Source: Desulfatitalea sp. BRH_c12 (GTDB lineage Bacteria > Desulfobacterota > Desulfobacteria > Desulfobacterales > Desulfosarcinaceae). From it: DNA of 64,000 nucleotides. The stretch lies in assembly GCA_000961655.1 (NCBI GenBank), contig LADR01000024.1, positions 124,001 through 188,000 of the forward strand, read 5' to 3'. Below are positions 1-8,666 of this stretch, one piece after another (positions within the stretch are counted from its first letter, which is position 1; the number at the start of each line of letters is the position of its first letter). Under the pieces are notes generated by a model, which did not search any database, was not told the DNA's origin, and was given only the letters and a program-made list of their open reading frames with translations. Position numbers and translations under genes: made by a program.

Positions 1-471
1 ACCCACGGGTTCGTTGGTATGAATCATTACCGGACAGTCAAACCGGCGCGCCAGGGCCATGATCTCATCCAAAGCGCCTGAATCGGTGCACGCCATTTCC
101 GAACAGTAGAAAGCCAGTTCACCCACGCCAGCCATGCCGGCGGATAGACAACGCTCTACTTCGGCCGGTGCCTGGGCCTGCGCGGCATCCATGCAGCAGA
201 AGCCGATAAGTCGGTCCGGATACCGTGCAGTAGCCTCCATAATATAGTCGTTGTGGCGTTTAAACGTGTCGGCTGCGCACCAGGGAAAGCCGAAGGTCAC
301 GGCTTTGTCCACCCCTTGGGCATCCATTTGCGCCACCAGTTCAGCGGCGCCCACCAGCTTGGCCTTGGGGGACGCATAGAGCAGTTCGAAGGCCGGTTCG
401 TTGTGAAAAAAACGATCGCGACGGTCGCGGATCGCAGGCGGAAAAATGTGGGTATGAAAGTCGATCAGCAT
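1..471 (-). CDS. Amidohydrolase-family metal-dependent hydrolase, C-terminus cut by window edge
   Basis: The first 157 residues of a protein that runs off the left edge. It opens with MLIDFHTHIFPP, the HxH metal-binding motif on strand 1 of amidohydrolase-2 (PF04909) TIM barrels. Further in are a 'VDKAVTFGFPW' stretch and, near the cut, 'CPVMIHTNEPVG', where the His is the usual third metal ligand. This family holds decarboxylases and hydrolases acting on small carboxylated substrates; the substrate cannot be told here. The start is the ATG ending at 471, directly before the HxH strand. It lies 179 bp downstream of the pterin-binding gene on the same strand, so co-transcription is possible. 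Family sure, function open. Confidence 0.8.
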   Translation of the reverse strand, partial: MLIDFHTHIFPPAIRDRRDRFFHNEPAFELLYASPKAKLVGAAELVAQMDAQGVDKAVTFGFPWCAADTFKRHNDYIMEATARYPDRLIGFCCMDAAQAQAPAEVERCLSAGMAGVGELAFYCSEMACTDSGALDEIMALARRFDCPVMIHTNEPVG

Positions 472-650
472 GTTGCGTCCTACTCTTTTGATATAATCAA
501 AACGGTCGCGCTCGAATAGCGCTGCCTGAATTTTACGAAGCACTATTCCATACCATACGGCACGGCGATTTTAAAGGTTGGGTAAAGGCAAGGTCAGTAC
601 AACAGGGTGCGGTGCACAATGGCTATTCTTGATACACCGCTAAAGCCGGT

Positions 651-1427
651 TTACGCGAATACCTGTTCGCTTAGCAAGATACCGCAGTTTCGCGCGGTCT
701 CCATTGTGGGTTCATGCAAGACATTGGTCAGCACCATGTCCAGCCCGGCGGCTGCCAGCATGGGCAGAAAAGCCTGCTCCAGGGCTATTTTTCGGGGTAG
801 CGGCATTGGGCCGGATGCCAGGTTGGACAGACCCGCCATGGTGCGCACATGTGTTCCCAACAGGTCGGGCAGGTGACGGATCAGGGACAACACGGCTTGG
901 TTGTGGCGAAGACCATTGTCCCAGGTTAAGGGGGTAATGACCGGATCGATGATCAGGCGCGCGGGATCCAGTCCGGCACGACAGTAGGTTTCGAAAAGCG
1001 TCACCGCTACTGCCATCATCTCATCTTCCGTTATGGGCACCCGGCTGTGCGCATCCAACAGATAGCCCACGATGTCGGATGCGTGGGTCTGGGCCAGCGG
1101 CAGAATGTGTTCCAATTTGATCGGTTCCAGGGAAAAACCATTGATAATCGGGCGGTGGCGTGCGGCCTTCAGCCCCGCCGCCATGGCCGCAGGATTGGTG
1201 GTGTCCAGCATTACCGGAAGATCCGCAACTGACTGAACAGTTTCCACCAGAAACGCCATGCGCCGTTCCGGCGATCGCTTGAGTGGCCCGCAATTGATAT
1301 CGATGGCATGGGCGCCGGCCTGTGCACACCGTTGCACCATAGCCGAAATCGGTTGCGAGTCCAGCGTTTCGACGGCCTGGGCGATGACCGGATTGATGAC
1401 ATGCAGATTATCGGCGATGATGATCAT
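651..1427 (-). CDS. Pterin-binding (dihydropteroate synthase-fold) methyltransferase-like protein
   Basis: 258 residues, a full-length single pterin-binding TIM barrel. Strand 1 reads MIIIADNLHVINP, followed by 'GAHAIDINCGP' (Asp-Asn-Gly cluster for pterin contacts) and 'LPVMLDTTNPAAM', which matches methyltetrahydrofolate:corrinoid methyltransferases (AcsE/MtgA/MetH middle domain) better than folate-synthesis FolP, whose strand 1 carries a NxTPDSFSD motif that is absent here. I infer methyl transfer from methyl-tetrahydrofolate to a corrinoid protein, as in Wood-Ljungdahl or methyl-group metabolism, but no corrinoid protein or activase lies alongside. Start is the only ATG before strand 1. 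Same strand as the hydrolase at 1-471. Confidence 0.75.
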   Translation of the reverse strand: MIIIADNLHVINPVIAQAVETLDSQPISAMVQRCAQAGAHAIDINCGPLKRSPERRMAFLVETVQSVADLPVMLDTTNPAAMAAGLKAARHRPIINGFSLEPIKLEHILPLAQTHASDIVGYLLDAHSRVPITEDEMMAVAVTLFETYCRAGLDPARLIIDPVITPLTWDNGLRHNQAVLSLIRHLPDLLGTHVRTMAGLSNLASGPMPLPRKIALEQAFLPMLAAAGLDMVLTNVLHEPTMETARNCGILLSEQVFA

Positions 1428-1783
1428 CTGTTTTGCGCTACGCTCCTTATTCTATGCACGAAACAACTCGCAAATAGCGTAACAAAGCCATAGCGTCAAT
1501 ACGATCGTTCAAAGTTGTGCACCCACCCGGATCACCGGGGTTTTCAGCACGATAGATATGGCGCCAAGTAAAGAACTCATAACATCACGCTGCGTGCCAA
1601 GGTTTACATGCGATTGCCCTGATTGATGGGCTCTATGATGTGGAATTTAAGCGATTATTGTTGTATATACGTCGGAAGTGGCGTCCGGCCGGAGTCGGGC
1701 GTCCTTTTGTTTCGGCAAGGACTTCATTGTTTTTCAATACGATTGGAGCGATCATGTTCAATGATCGGGGAAAGGAGTTTGTC
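1428..1783. other. Intergenic region with a repeat fragment
   Basis: 356 bp between divergent genes. Positions 1518-1545 hold CACCCACCCGGATCACCGG plus a short T run, the reverse complement of the core of the MITE-like element described at 12628-13071 and 40752-40883. The rest should contain the promoters of both flanking genes, but I could not single out a convincing pair of hexamers. Confidence 0.5.
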
Positions 1784-2293
1784 ATGGTTAAATTGGAAAC
1801 CAGTATGGGCGATATCTTTTTGGAATTGGATTCGGCCAAGGCGCCGAAAACGGTGGCCAACTTTTTGGATTATGTGAACCGTGGCCATTATGACGGTACT
1901 ATATTTCATCGCGTGATCGATGGCTTCATGATTCAGGGCGGGGGCATGACCGCCGATATGAAGGAAAAAACGACCGGTGCGCCGATTGAAAACGAAGCTG
2001 ACAATGGTCTAACGAACGATACCTACACGGTGGCCATGGCACGCACCATGGACCCGCACAGCGCCACAGCACAGTTTTTTATCAATGTGAAGAAAAACGA
2101 TTTTCTGAACCATACTGCCAAAAATGAACGCGGCTGGGGTTACACTGTGTTCGGCAAAGTGGCCAAAGGTCACAGCGTGGTCAACAAGATCAAGGCCGTG
2201 CCCACAGGGCGCACCGGCATGCACGACGATGTGCCCAAAGAGGCGGTTACGATCGTCAAGGCCGAGGTGGTCGAGGCCGACCAGCCCGCTTGA
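1784..2293 (+). CDS. ppiB: Peptidyl-prolyl cis-trans isomerase, cyclophilin type
   Basis: 169 residues, the length of a single-domain cytosolic cyclophilin, with no signal peptide. The fold signatures are in order: [16 protein letters not shown], '[31 protein letters not shown]' (catalytic Arg in FHRVI), '[14 protein letters not shown]' (AQFFI active-site motif) and '[11 protein letters not shown]'. It catalyses cis-trans isomerisation of Xaa-Pro bonds during folding. I chose the ATG at 1784 because AAAGGAG lies 7-8 bases before it and homology starts there; the reading frame is open further upstream to 1640, but that part is not cyclophilin-like. A strong hairpin follows the stop. Confidence 0.92.
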   Translation: MVKLETSMGDIFLELDSAKAPKTVANFLDYVNRGHYDGTIFHRVIDGFMIQGGGMTADMKEKTTGAPIENEADNGLTNDTYTVAMARTMDPHSATAQFFINVKKNDFLNHTAKNERGWGYTVFGKVAKGHSVVNKIKAVPTGRTGMHDDVPKEAVTIVKAEVVEADQPA

Positions 2294-2302
2294 TGCCCCC
2301 TT

Positions 2303-2340
2303 ATGGCCGCCCCTCGCCCGACAGTGAGCGAGGCGGCCAT
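2303..2340. terminator. Strong hairpin after the cyclophilin gene
   Basis: ATGGCCGCC...CTCGC pairs with GCGAG...GCGGCCAT around a short loop, 10 bp after the cyclophilin stop. No T run follows, so it is a stem-loop that may stabilise or end the transcript rather than a classic intrinsic terminator. Confidence 0.45.
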
Positions 2341-2556
2341 CCGGAGCCAGAATCGCGTAGGGGGCCGCATTGTGCATTATAGATCAATGCTATTGCTGTG
2401 AAGCCCGGGCTCTTTCGGGTATGCGCGCGGGTGCTTGTACAAGATCGGGCGATCCTGCAATCCGGTCGGGCGGCCGTCGCGCGGAAATTTTTGGCTTGAG
2501 CCCGGCCCATGGTCTGGTCTAACATCAGAAAAACTGCTGCTGAAAAGGAACTATCT

Positions 2557-3396
2557 ATGAGCAAGACCACGGAAACCGAGAACATGGCCGTGTTCTGCGA
2601 TTTTGAAAACGTTGCCCTGGGCGTGCGCGACGCCCGTTATGATGATTTCGACATCGACAAAGTCTTGGCCCGTCTGCTGCTCAAAGGCAGCATCGTCGTC
2701 AAGAAAGCCTACTGCGATTGGGAACGTTACAAAGATTTCAAGGCGGTGATGCACGAGGCTGCTTTTGAAATGATCGAGATACCGCATGTGCGCCAATCGG
2801 GTAAAAACTCGGCCGATATTCGTATGGTCGTCGATGCCCTTGACCTATGCTACACCAAATCACATGTGGATACGTTTGTCATTGTCAGCGGAGATTCTGA
2901 TTTTTCGCCCTTGGTGAGCAAGTTGCGCGAGAATAATAAAATCGTTATCGGGGTTGGCGTGAAGAATTCCAGCTCAGATTTGTTAATTGCCAATTGCGAC
3001 GAGTTTATCTATTACGATGATCTGGTTCGCAAAAAAAAGCAGCGCAAAAAAACCCCGCGAAAACCGGCGCGTCAAGGTGCCAAACCGGCCGTTCCCTGCA
3101 ATGTCCCCGACAGCATTCCTGAAAAGGATGCCGAGGAGCGCGTTCAGGAGGCCTTGGATTTGATTATGGAGACCTTGGAGGCCCTGGCCGAAGAGCGCGG
3201 GTCGGAAGAAAAGATCTGGGGCTCGATGGTCAAGCAGACACTTAAGCGGCGCCGTCCGGGGTTCAATGAGTCCTATTTCGGTTTTCGCTCATTTAACCGC
3301 TTGCTCGAAGAGGCCGCCTCCAGAGACCTTATGGAACTTGAACTCGATGAAAAATCGGGTGGGTACATCATCAAACGATTCCACCAGGAGGAATAG
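2557..3396 (+). CDS. NYN-domain (PIN-like) putative RNase with C-terminal OST-HTH/LOTUS domain
   Basis: 279 residues. Residues about 10-155 form a NYN domain: 'MAVFCDFENV' (first catalytic Asp), 'SADIRMVVDAL' and 'FVIVSGDSDFSPLV' (further metal-binding Asp residues), ending 'CDEFIYYDDL'. A basic linker rich in Lys/Arg (about 160-185) leads to a C-terminal LOTUS/OST-HTH domain (about 205-278: 'IWGSMVKQTLKRRRPGFNESYFGFRSFNRLLEEAA'). NYN domains are Mg-dependent nucleases of the PIN superfamily and LOTUS domains bind RNA, so an RNA-processing or decay role is likely; the target is unknown. Start ATG 2557 has AAAGGAA upstream. Monocistronic by spacing. Confidence 0.85.
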   Translation: MSKTTETENMAVFCDFENVALGVRDARYDDFDIDKVLARLLLKGSIVVKKAYCDWERYKDFKAVMHEAAFEMIEIPHVRQSGKNSADIRMVVDALDLCYTKSHVDTFVIVSGDSDFSPLVSKLRENNKIVIGVGVKNSSSDLLIANCDEFIYYDDLVRKKKQRKKTPRKPARQGAKPAVPCNVPDSIPEKDAEERVQEALDLIMETLEALAEERGSEEKIWGSMVKQTLKRRRPGFNESYFGFRSFNRLLEEAASRDLMELELDEKSGGYIIKRFHQEE

Positions 3397-3830
3397 CCCG
3401 ATCCATTCTCAATGCACTCCTCACCATCCTTCACAGCGGTTGCATGAACCCTTCGCGATGTGATGTGGATGCCCTTTGGCGTCTGTAATCTCTGATACCA
3501 TATGAAGAGCTGGCATACCTATTGCTTTTATTTGCGCCATGGATCATCGGAAATCTCTGATCGCGCCCGTGAGAGGCGTCTCTGCCATTTTGAAAATTCT
3601 GGAGATTCACTAAAAATCAACTTCTTTGCCGCAGGCATCCATGTTGTTCAGTGCTGCCGATAGGCTATTTGGGCACCTGCAGAGTCAGGACGGTTACCAA
3701 AATGTCTCAGACGTCGACAAAAACGCAATCGGGCAACTGCGAATGCAGCCGCCGGCTCAGCGCAACACCCACATCGCATTCCCGTCGTTCCTCCAGTCGC
3801 GGTCAATCTATTGACGGTGAAAACGTGGAA
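3397..3830. other. 434-bp intergenic region, nothing recognised
   Basis: Lies between two plus-strand genes. It contains open frames only in low-quality translations (Ser/Arg/Pro-rich), no repeat family seen elsewhere in the window and no clear hairpin. The frame of the downstream response regulator stays open to 3651, but that part has no receiver-domain similarity. Confidence 0.4.
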
Positions 3831-4448
3831 ATGGCGCCATTGGCCCGCATATTGGTTGTCGAAGATGATCCGAATGTCGCCACGGTGCTGGAAGCCCGTT
3901 TACAAACGTTCGGCTATGAGGTTTGCGGCATAGCGCCATCCGGTCCGGCGGCGATCCGTGGTGCCGTTGAAAACCAACCCGATCTGATATTGATGGATAT
4001 CCTGCTCGAAGGCGACATGAACGGCATCGAAGCAGCCGAACTCATTCATAACCAGATCAATGTTCCCATCATATTCATTACCTGCCTGAGCGACCAGGGT
4101 ATGTTGGACCGCGCCATCAAGGCTAATGCCTACGGGTACATACTTAAACCGTATGACAACGCCGAGCTGCGATATACGATTCAGATTGCTCTGCTGAAGT
4201 ACACTGCGGCCAAGGAACGCGAGAAACTCATTGCCGAATTAGAAAAGGCATTGCTCGAGGTCAAGAGACTGAGCGGTTTGCTGCCGATATGCGCCTCCTG
4301 CAAGAAAATTCGAGATGAAAACGGCAGTTGGCATCAAATTGAACAATATATCCACACCCACTCTGAAGCGGATTTTTCTCACGGCATCTGCCCTGAATGC
4401 GCGACCCGGCTCTACCCGGAAGTATACCCTCTGATCAACAAGCGCTGA
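3831..4448 (+). CDS. Response regulator: receiver domain plus C-terminal Cys-rich output module
   Basis: 205 residues from ATG 3831. The receiver domain (about 5-125) has the acidic pair in 'VVEDDP', the phospho-acceptor Asp56 in 'DLILMDILLEG', the Thr in 'IIFITCLSD' and the Lys in 'GYILKPYDNAEL'. After a short helix (KEREKLIAELEKALLEVKRLSG) comes a 45-residue module 'LPICASCKKIRDENGSWHQIEQYI...GICPECATRLYPE' with two CxxC pairs, seen at the C-terminus of many deltaproteobacterial response regulators and sensor kinases, presumably metal-binding, function unknown to me. The frame is open upstream to 3651; the shorter start is chosen because the receiver begins there. No partner kinase adjoins it. 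Confidence 0.8.
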   Translation: MAPLARILVVEDDPNVATVLEARLQTFGYEVCGIAPSGPAAIRGAVENQPDLILMDILLEGDMNGIEAAELIHNQINVPIIFITCLSDQGMLDRAIKANAYGYILKPYDNAELRYTIQIALLKYTAAKEREKLIAELEKALLEVKRLSGLLPICASCKKIRDENGSWHQIEQYIHTHSEADFSHGICPECATRLYPEVYPLINKR

Positions 4449-4543
4449 TAAACGGCCTGTTCGCAAATACGCTGGCATTCGGCACCCGAGTCGCTGCCTG
4501 GCTCGGCAACAAGCTGCTTATAGGCGCGCTTCTCGCAAACCAC

Positions 4544-5026
4544 TCAGGGCTGGCCTTTTGAACAATGCCGGTCGTTCGCGTCGGACGGTTCGGTCGGATG
4601 GATCTTAAACCAGCGCCGCAACCATTGAAAAGCGACATCTCCACGCATCTTGGCATTATTGATCGGGATGATTCCGACACGCATGGAAACCTTATTATCG
4701 TCGCCCCATGGCCACCAGGCCACGCATAATACCAAATTACATAAGGGATGAGAGGTGAAAACGGCCTGGCCGGGCATTAACCCGAATTGGTCGTCGATCC
4801 ACTGGGTGACACCGGTTGTATTGGGCGGGTTGGATGAAAAATTCCAATGATGGCGGAACTCCTTGAATAATGGGAAAAATACCAGTTCGGCATCATCGCC
4901 TTCCAGGACCACAATGGCCATGTTCCGCTTTACATCCCATTGCCAGGAATACGATGATGGAATGTTCAAACAGATTTTTCGGCAAATTTCCTGAAAAGGC
5001 GCTAAATCCTCCAATCGGATTCGCAT
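4544..5026 (-). CDS. Conserved-looking hypothetical protein, 160 aa
   Basis: 160 residues, Trp-rich (SYSWQWDV, HHWNFSSN, CVAWWPWGDDN), no signal peptide, membrane segment or motif I recognise. Composition and codon use resemble neighbouring real genes, with the start ATG at 5026 preceded by CGAGGAAC on its strand. The last ~15 residues (PSDANDRHCSKGQP) look unstructured. Isolated between a plus-strand regulator and a plus-strand phospholipase. Function not assignable. Confidence 0.6.
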   Translation of the reverse strand: MRIRLEDLAPFQEICRKICLNIPSSYSWQWDVKRNMAIVVLEGDDAELVFFPLFKEFRHHWNFSSNPPNTTGVTQWIDDQFGLMPGQAVFTSHPLCNLVLCVAWWPWGDDNKVSMRVGIIPINNAKMRGDVAFQWLRRWFKIHPTEPSDANDRHCSKGQP

Positions 5027-5212
5027 GGGGGTTCCTCGAAAGCTGTGTTTGACTGCTATATTCTCCGCTTGCCACCTTTTCTGATATCGGTCATACGCGT
5101 TAGATCTTTAACTTGGAATCTTTGACTTGGAACGTTAACGTCGGTATGATGCTTGCGGATGCCGGTTTGTTGCGTTCGATTGTCTATGCGCGTTCATGGC
5201 AGTGGAGGAAAC

Positions 5213-6433
5213 ATGCGTGGAAGAGTTTGTCTTTTTATTGTTGTGTGGCTTGCCCTTGATGCCACGGCGTACGCGCAGCCGGTCGAGACACTTTTTGGTT
5301 CGCCTGTGGCCCAAAATGTCATTGCCGGCACCCAGATGGTTTTCCCGGTATATTTCCACAATCCGGAACCCGCGCCCATATCCATTGTCTTGCCACCGGT
5401 GTTGACGTGTCGGCTGGTTGCTTCAGAAGAGACATTTCAGGTCACGGCGCAACGCATCGATCCAGCCGAGACCGCCATTATCCTTGTGACGGCCAAGGGG
5501 TATTTCAAAAGCTTGTATGCGCTGGATTTACCTGCAACCCTGGAAGGACCGGTGCGCCTGACGGCCGGTGAACTGAACGCTCCCGGCATGGTGTTTACGG
5601 TGGACAGCGCCGCCCCCACTTTTGCCGAGACCCAGCCTGCCCCGCCGCCCAAGGAACAAGCGCAAAGCGGTTCGCAAGCGGACATGCGTGTGTTTGTGAA
5701 TGCATATCAACCCTACGCGGAAAATCTCTCCTACTATAATCCGATGTACTTTCTGCTCGGCGTCGAGCCTGAAGAGACAAAATTCCAAATCAGTTTCAAA
5801 TACCGCTTTTTAAGTCCTGATAAAGTGGTTTCTCAAAAGCATCCATGGGTGCAGAATTTTTTCTTTGGTTATACGCAGACCTCATTCTGGGATCTCGAGT
5901 CCGATTCCAGGCCTTTCGAAGACATCAGCTACAAACCAGAAATTTTTTACCAGTCCGGGAATATTCAAACAGGCCTCGATTGGCTCAATGGGTTGTTTGT
6001 GCAAACCGGTTTTCAGCATGAATCCAATGGCAGCAGCGGCGATTTATCGCGCAGCACCAATTACGCCTATATCGAACCCAGTTTGGTTTTGCTCGACGAA
6101 GGCACCTTTACCGGGTTGAGGTTCTCTCCACGCTTTTCGGTTTTTATCAACAATAATGACACAACCAATCCCGACTTCGAAGATTACCGCGGGTACTTCG
6201 GTTTGCGGTTCACCTTCGGCAAGGCCGATAGCCTTGTCTTCGATTCCAACATCCGTTTCGCATCGGAAGGCACCTCCATTCAGGTGGATCTGACCTACCC
6301 CTTGCACCGTTTGTTCAATGATAACCTTGACCTCTATCTTCAGGTGCAATACGCCAACGCCCTGGCGGAAAGTTTGCTGAATTACACCGAAAGAACCGAA
6401 GCGGTGCGCATCGGCATCGCCATTGTGCGATGA
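5213..6433 (+). CDS. pldA: Outer-membrane phospholipase A (OMPLA/PldA family) with N-terminal extension
   Basis: 406 residues, signal peptide MRGRVCLFIVVWLALDATAYAQ. Residues about 150-406 form the OMPLA beta barrel. The active-site segment is 'FQHESNGSSGDLSRS' with catalytic His269, Ser271 and the following Asn-Gly, as in the HxSN motif of E. coli PldA, and 'NYAYIEPSLVL' continues the family pattern. The enzyme hydrolyses acyl ester bonds of phospholipids in the outer leaflet when the outer membrane is disturbed. About 120 residues of a periplasmic-looking, Pro-rich N-terminal region are extra compared with the ~290-residue E. coli protein. Start chosen by GTGGAGGAA 5 bases before ATG 5213 and by the signal peptide. 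Confidence 0.88.
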   Translation: MRGRVCLFIVVWLALDATAYAQPVETLFGSPVAQNVIAGTQMVFPVYFHNPEPAPISIVLPPVLTCRLVASEETFQVTAQRIDPAETAIILVTAKGYFKSLYALDLPATLEGPVRLTAGELNAPGMVFTVDSAAPTFAETQPAPPPKEQAQSGSQADMRVFVNAYQPYAENLSYYNPMYFLLGVEPEETKFQISFKYRFLSPDKVVSQKHPWVQNFFFGYTQTSFWDLESDSRPFEDISYKPEIFYQSGNIQTGLDWLNGLFVQTGFQHESNGSSGDLSRSTNYAYIEPSLVLLDEGTFTGLRFSPRFSVFINNNDTTNPDFEDYRGYFGLRFTFGKADSLVFDSNIRFASEGTSIQVDLTYPLHRLFNDNLDLYLQVQYANALAESLLNYTERTEAVRIGIAIVR

Positions 6434-6652
6434 GATGGCGTAGGTCCGGTACTACATCGCGAAGGATGGCGGATCGGACACCTTCAGCAGCAAGTGTCGA
6501 AGCGACTGTGAACCGGGGGCTGGGGATTACCAGGAAAGCGCGTGATAGTATCCGGGGAAGCAGTTTACAGATCATGTGCATGCAGCGCGTATTCCCACTG
6601 GGGAAGTAATTTGCCGGAGGGGGTTGAGGCAGGAGGGTGTGTTGCCGCAACT

Positions 6653-6684
6653 AAAAAAGGCCTGCCGAGGTTCGGCAGGCCTTT
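6653..6684 (-). terminator. Intrinsic terminator of the dsr operon (possibly bidirectional)
   Basis: AAGGCCTGCCGA pairs perfectly with TCGGCAGGCCTT around a 2-3 base loop, 26 bp past the dsrP stop. Read on the minus strand the stem is followed by CC plus a run of six T's (complement of AAAAAA at 6653-6658). On the plus strand TTTTAATTA follows, so it may also stop readthrough from pldA. Confidence 0.9.
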
Positions 6685-6709
6685 TAATTAGTGATGTCGA
6701 CTTTTTTCT

Positions 6710-7867
6710 TTATCCGTGCGTCTCTTCCTTGACGCCGATGGCCATCTTGTAGAGCACGGTCAAAATCAATGCACCGATCGCATAAATGCCAACGGTAATG
6801 ACGATCTCGGGCCCGCTAGGCGCGTATTCGGTAACTTCGTGAAGGGGGTTGGGCACGAAACCACCCGAGATCATGCCCAAGCCTTTATCGATCCAGGTTC
6901 CGCCGATGATCGCGGCGCAGGCAACGGCCAGGGTCGTTTCATTCTTGCGGGTGGAGGGATTGACGGTCAGGATGATGCCCAGGGCCATCAGCCCCATCGA
7001 GGTCCACATCCAGGGCACCAGGGCGTTGTGCCCGTGGAACCCGACAAACAGGTATTTGATATGGTCCATGTGCTCGGGAATGTTGCTGTAAAAGGCGACG
7101 AACACTTCGCATAGAAAGAAAAAGACGTTGATGCAGATGGCGTAGGCTACCGTTTTGCCGAGGCTCTGAATCTGCTCTTTGCCCGGGTCGAACTTGGTGG
7201 TGTTGCGGATGAACAGGCACAGCAGGATCAGCAGGGACGGACCGGCGGCAAACGCCGAGCTGAGAAAACGCGGTGCCAGGATGGCCGTCATCCAGAATCC
7301 GCGGCCGGGCAGACCGGAGTACAGGAAAGCGGTCACTGTGTGAATGCTGACGGCAAATGGGATCGACAGGTAAATGATCGGTTTGAGCCATTTCTGGTAG
7401 TGCACGCCGTTGCGCTCGGCTTCCAGAACGTTCCAGCCCACGACCAGGTTGATCAACAGATAGCCGTTAAGGACCATGGCATCCCAGAACAGAACGCTGT
7501 TGGGCGTGGGATAGAGCAGCACGTTCATCGCTCGCGAGGGTTGGCCAAGGTCGACGACGATAAACAGCAGACACATGATCAGCGCGGCAACGGCCAGGAA
7601 CTCACCTAAAATGGTGACCTTGCCATAGGCCTTGTAGTCATGCAGGTAATAGGGCAGCACCACCATCACGCCTCCGGCGGCCACACCGACCAGGTAGGTG
7701 AAGTTGGCGATATAAAAGCCCCAGGAGACGTCCCGGCTCATGCCGGTAATGCCAAGGCCAAACTGGAGCTGCCACAGGTAAAAGATAAACGCGGTACCGA
7801 TAACAGCCGTCAGGCCCGCGAGCCAGGTCCAATAACTTTTGTTTCCTTTTAAGGCTAAATCAAGCAT
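6710..7867 (-). CDS. dsrP: DsrP, NrfD/PsrC-family quinol-interacting membrane subunit of DsrMKJOP
   Basis: 385 residues with about ten hydrophobic helices (for example TWLAGLTAVIGTAFIFYLW, FLAVAALIMCLLFIVVDLG, AYAICINVFFFLCEVFVAFY), the NrfD/PsrC architecture. Together with DsrO it forms the menaquinol-oxidising/reducing module of the Dsr membrane complex, which links the quinone pool to DsrC trisulfide reduction in sulfate respiration. It is the last gene of the operon: 7 bp after dsrO and just before the terminator at 6653-6684. I prefer the ATG ending at 7867, which has GAGGTGGG upstream; a GTG two codons earlier (7873) is the alternative. Confidence 0.93.
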   Translation of the reverse strand: MLDLALKGNKSYWTWLAGLTAVIGTAFIFYLWQLQFGLGITGMSRDVSWGFYIANFTYLVGVAAGGVMVVLPYYLHDYKAYGKVTILGEFLAVAALIMCLLFIVVDLGQPSRAMNVLLYPTPNSVLFWDAMVLNGYLLINLVVGWNVLEAERNGVHYQKWLKPIIYLSIPFAVSIHTVTAFLYSGLPGRGFWMTAILAPRFLSSAFAAGPSLLILLCLFIRNTTKFDPGKEQIQSLGKTVAYAICINVFFFLCEVFVAFYSNIPEHMDHIKYLFVGFHGHNALVPWMWTSMGLMALGIILTVNPSTRKNETTLAVACAAIIGGTWIDKGLGMISGGFVPNPLHEVTEYAPSGPEIVITVGIYAIGALILTVLYKMAIGVKEETHG

Positions 7868-7874
7868 ACCCACC

Positions 7875-8666
7875 TCACACGATGTAGTAGACGCACGGTT
7901 CAGTGCCTAAACTCGGTTTGCGTCGAATGGTGAAATTCTCACGTAGCGCATGTCGCACTTCCGAGTCCGGATCGGTCAAATCTCCGAACAGCAAGGCGCC
8001 ACCGGAGGCCTCAACGCAGGCGGGCCTTTGGCCGACGGCCAGCCGTTCCACGCAGAAATTGCATTTTTCCACGACGCCCTTCATGCGCCTGGGAAACGTC
8101 AGGTTGATCTCTTTTTCATTGAGCCCCAGGAGTGGATCTTTGAAGTTGAAGCTTCGCGAACCGTAAGGGCAGGCGGCCATGCAGAAACGGCAGCCGATGC
8201 AGCGGTGCATGTCCATCATCACGACCCCGTCGCTATCGCGCTTGAACGTGGCCTTGGTGGGGCAGGCTCGCACGCACGGTGGATTCTGGCAATGGTTGCA
8301 CAGCACCAGGTAGGGGCGGTGTTCGACCTCTTCACTCATGTAGTTGCTGGTGTTTCCCGGAAAGGCATTGTGAAAATGCGTTTCCCAGATCCACTTGATT
8401 TCGTGATTCTTCTCGGTAAAGTGAGGCACATTGTGCGTTTTGTGGCAAGCCTCGATGAGCGGCTCCAAATCATGGTCGGTTTTCAAGCGGCGGGTATCGA
8501 TCACCATGGCCCATTGCTTGGCCTGCAAGGCCTGGTCGCCCGTTTTCAACGTATATTGCGGTCCATGTTCAGGGGCGGCGGCCACAGCCTTGATCGCCGG
8601 ATGGGCACTGAGGCCCACGGCGGCGATGCCCGCCATCTTGATAAAGCGTCTGCGGCTGCTTTCCAT
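7875..8666 (-). CDS. dsrO: DsrO, Tat-exported periplasmic ferredoxin subunit of DsrMKJOP
   Basis: 263 residues. It begins MESSRRRFIKMAGIAAVGLSAH, a twin-arginine signal. Fe-S ligands fall in C123/C126/C131/C135 (CNHCQNPPCVRACP), C156/C159/C162/C166 (CIGCRFCMAACP) and C202/C205/C217 (CNFCVERLAVGQRPACVEA), the DmsB/NrfC pattern. The position expected to hold the fourth ligand of the third group is Ser221 ('CVEASGG'), so that cluster may be altered (see findings). It carries electrons between DsrP and the periplasmic DsrJ. Start ATG 8666 overlaps the dsrJ stop (TAATG) with GGAGACA upstream, so translation is coupled. Confidence 0.94.
   Translation of the reverse strand: MESSRRRFIKMAGIAAVGLSAHPAIKAVAAAPEHGPQYTLKTGDQALQAKQWAMVIDTRRLKTDHDLEPLIEACHKTHNVPHFTEKNHEIKWIWETHFHNAFPGNTSNYMSEEVEHRPYLVLCNHCQNPPCVRACPTKATFKRDSDGVVMMDMHRCIGCRFCMAACPYGSRSFNFKDPLLGLNEKEINLTFPRRMKGVVEKCNFCVERLAVGQRPACVEASGGALLFGDLTDPDSEVRHALRENFTIRRKPSLGTEPCVYYIV

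Noticed and set aside
6315-6650. 111-codon minus-strand frame between pldA and the terminator
   Set aside because: Half of it is antisense to pldA and the rest is Arg/Pro-rich without motif.
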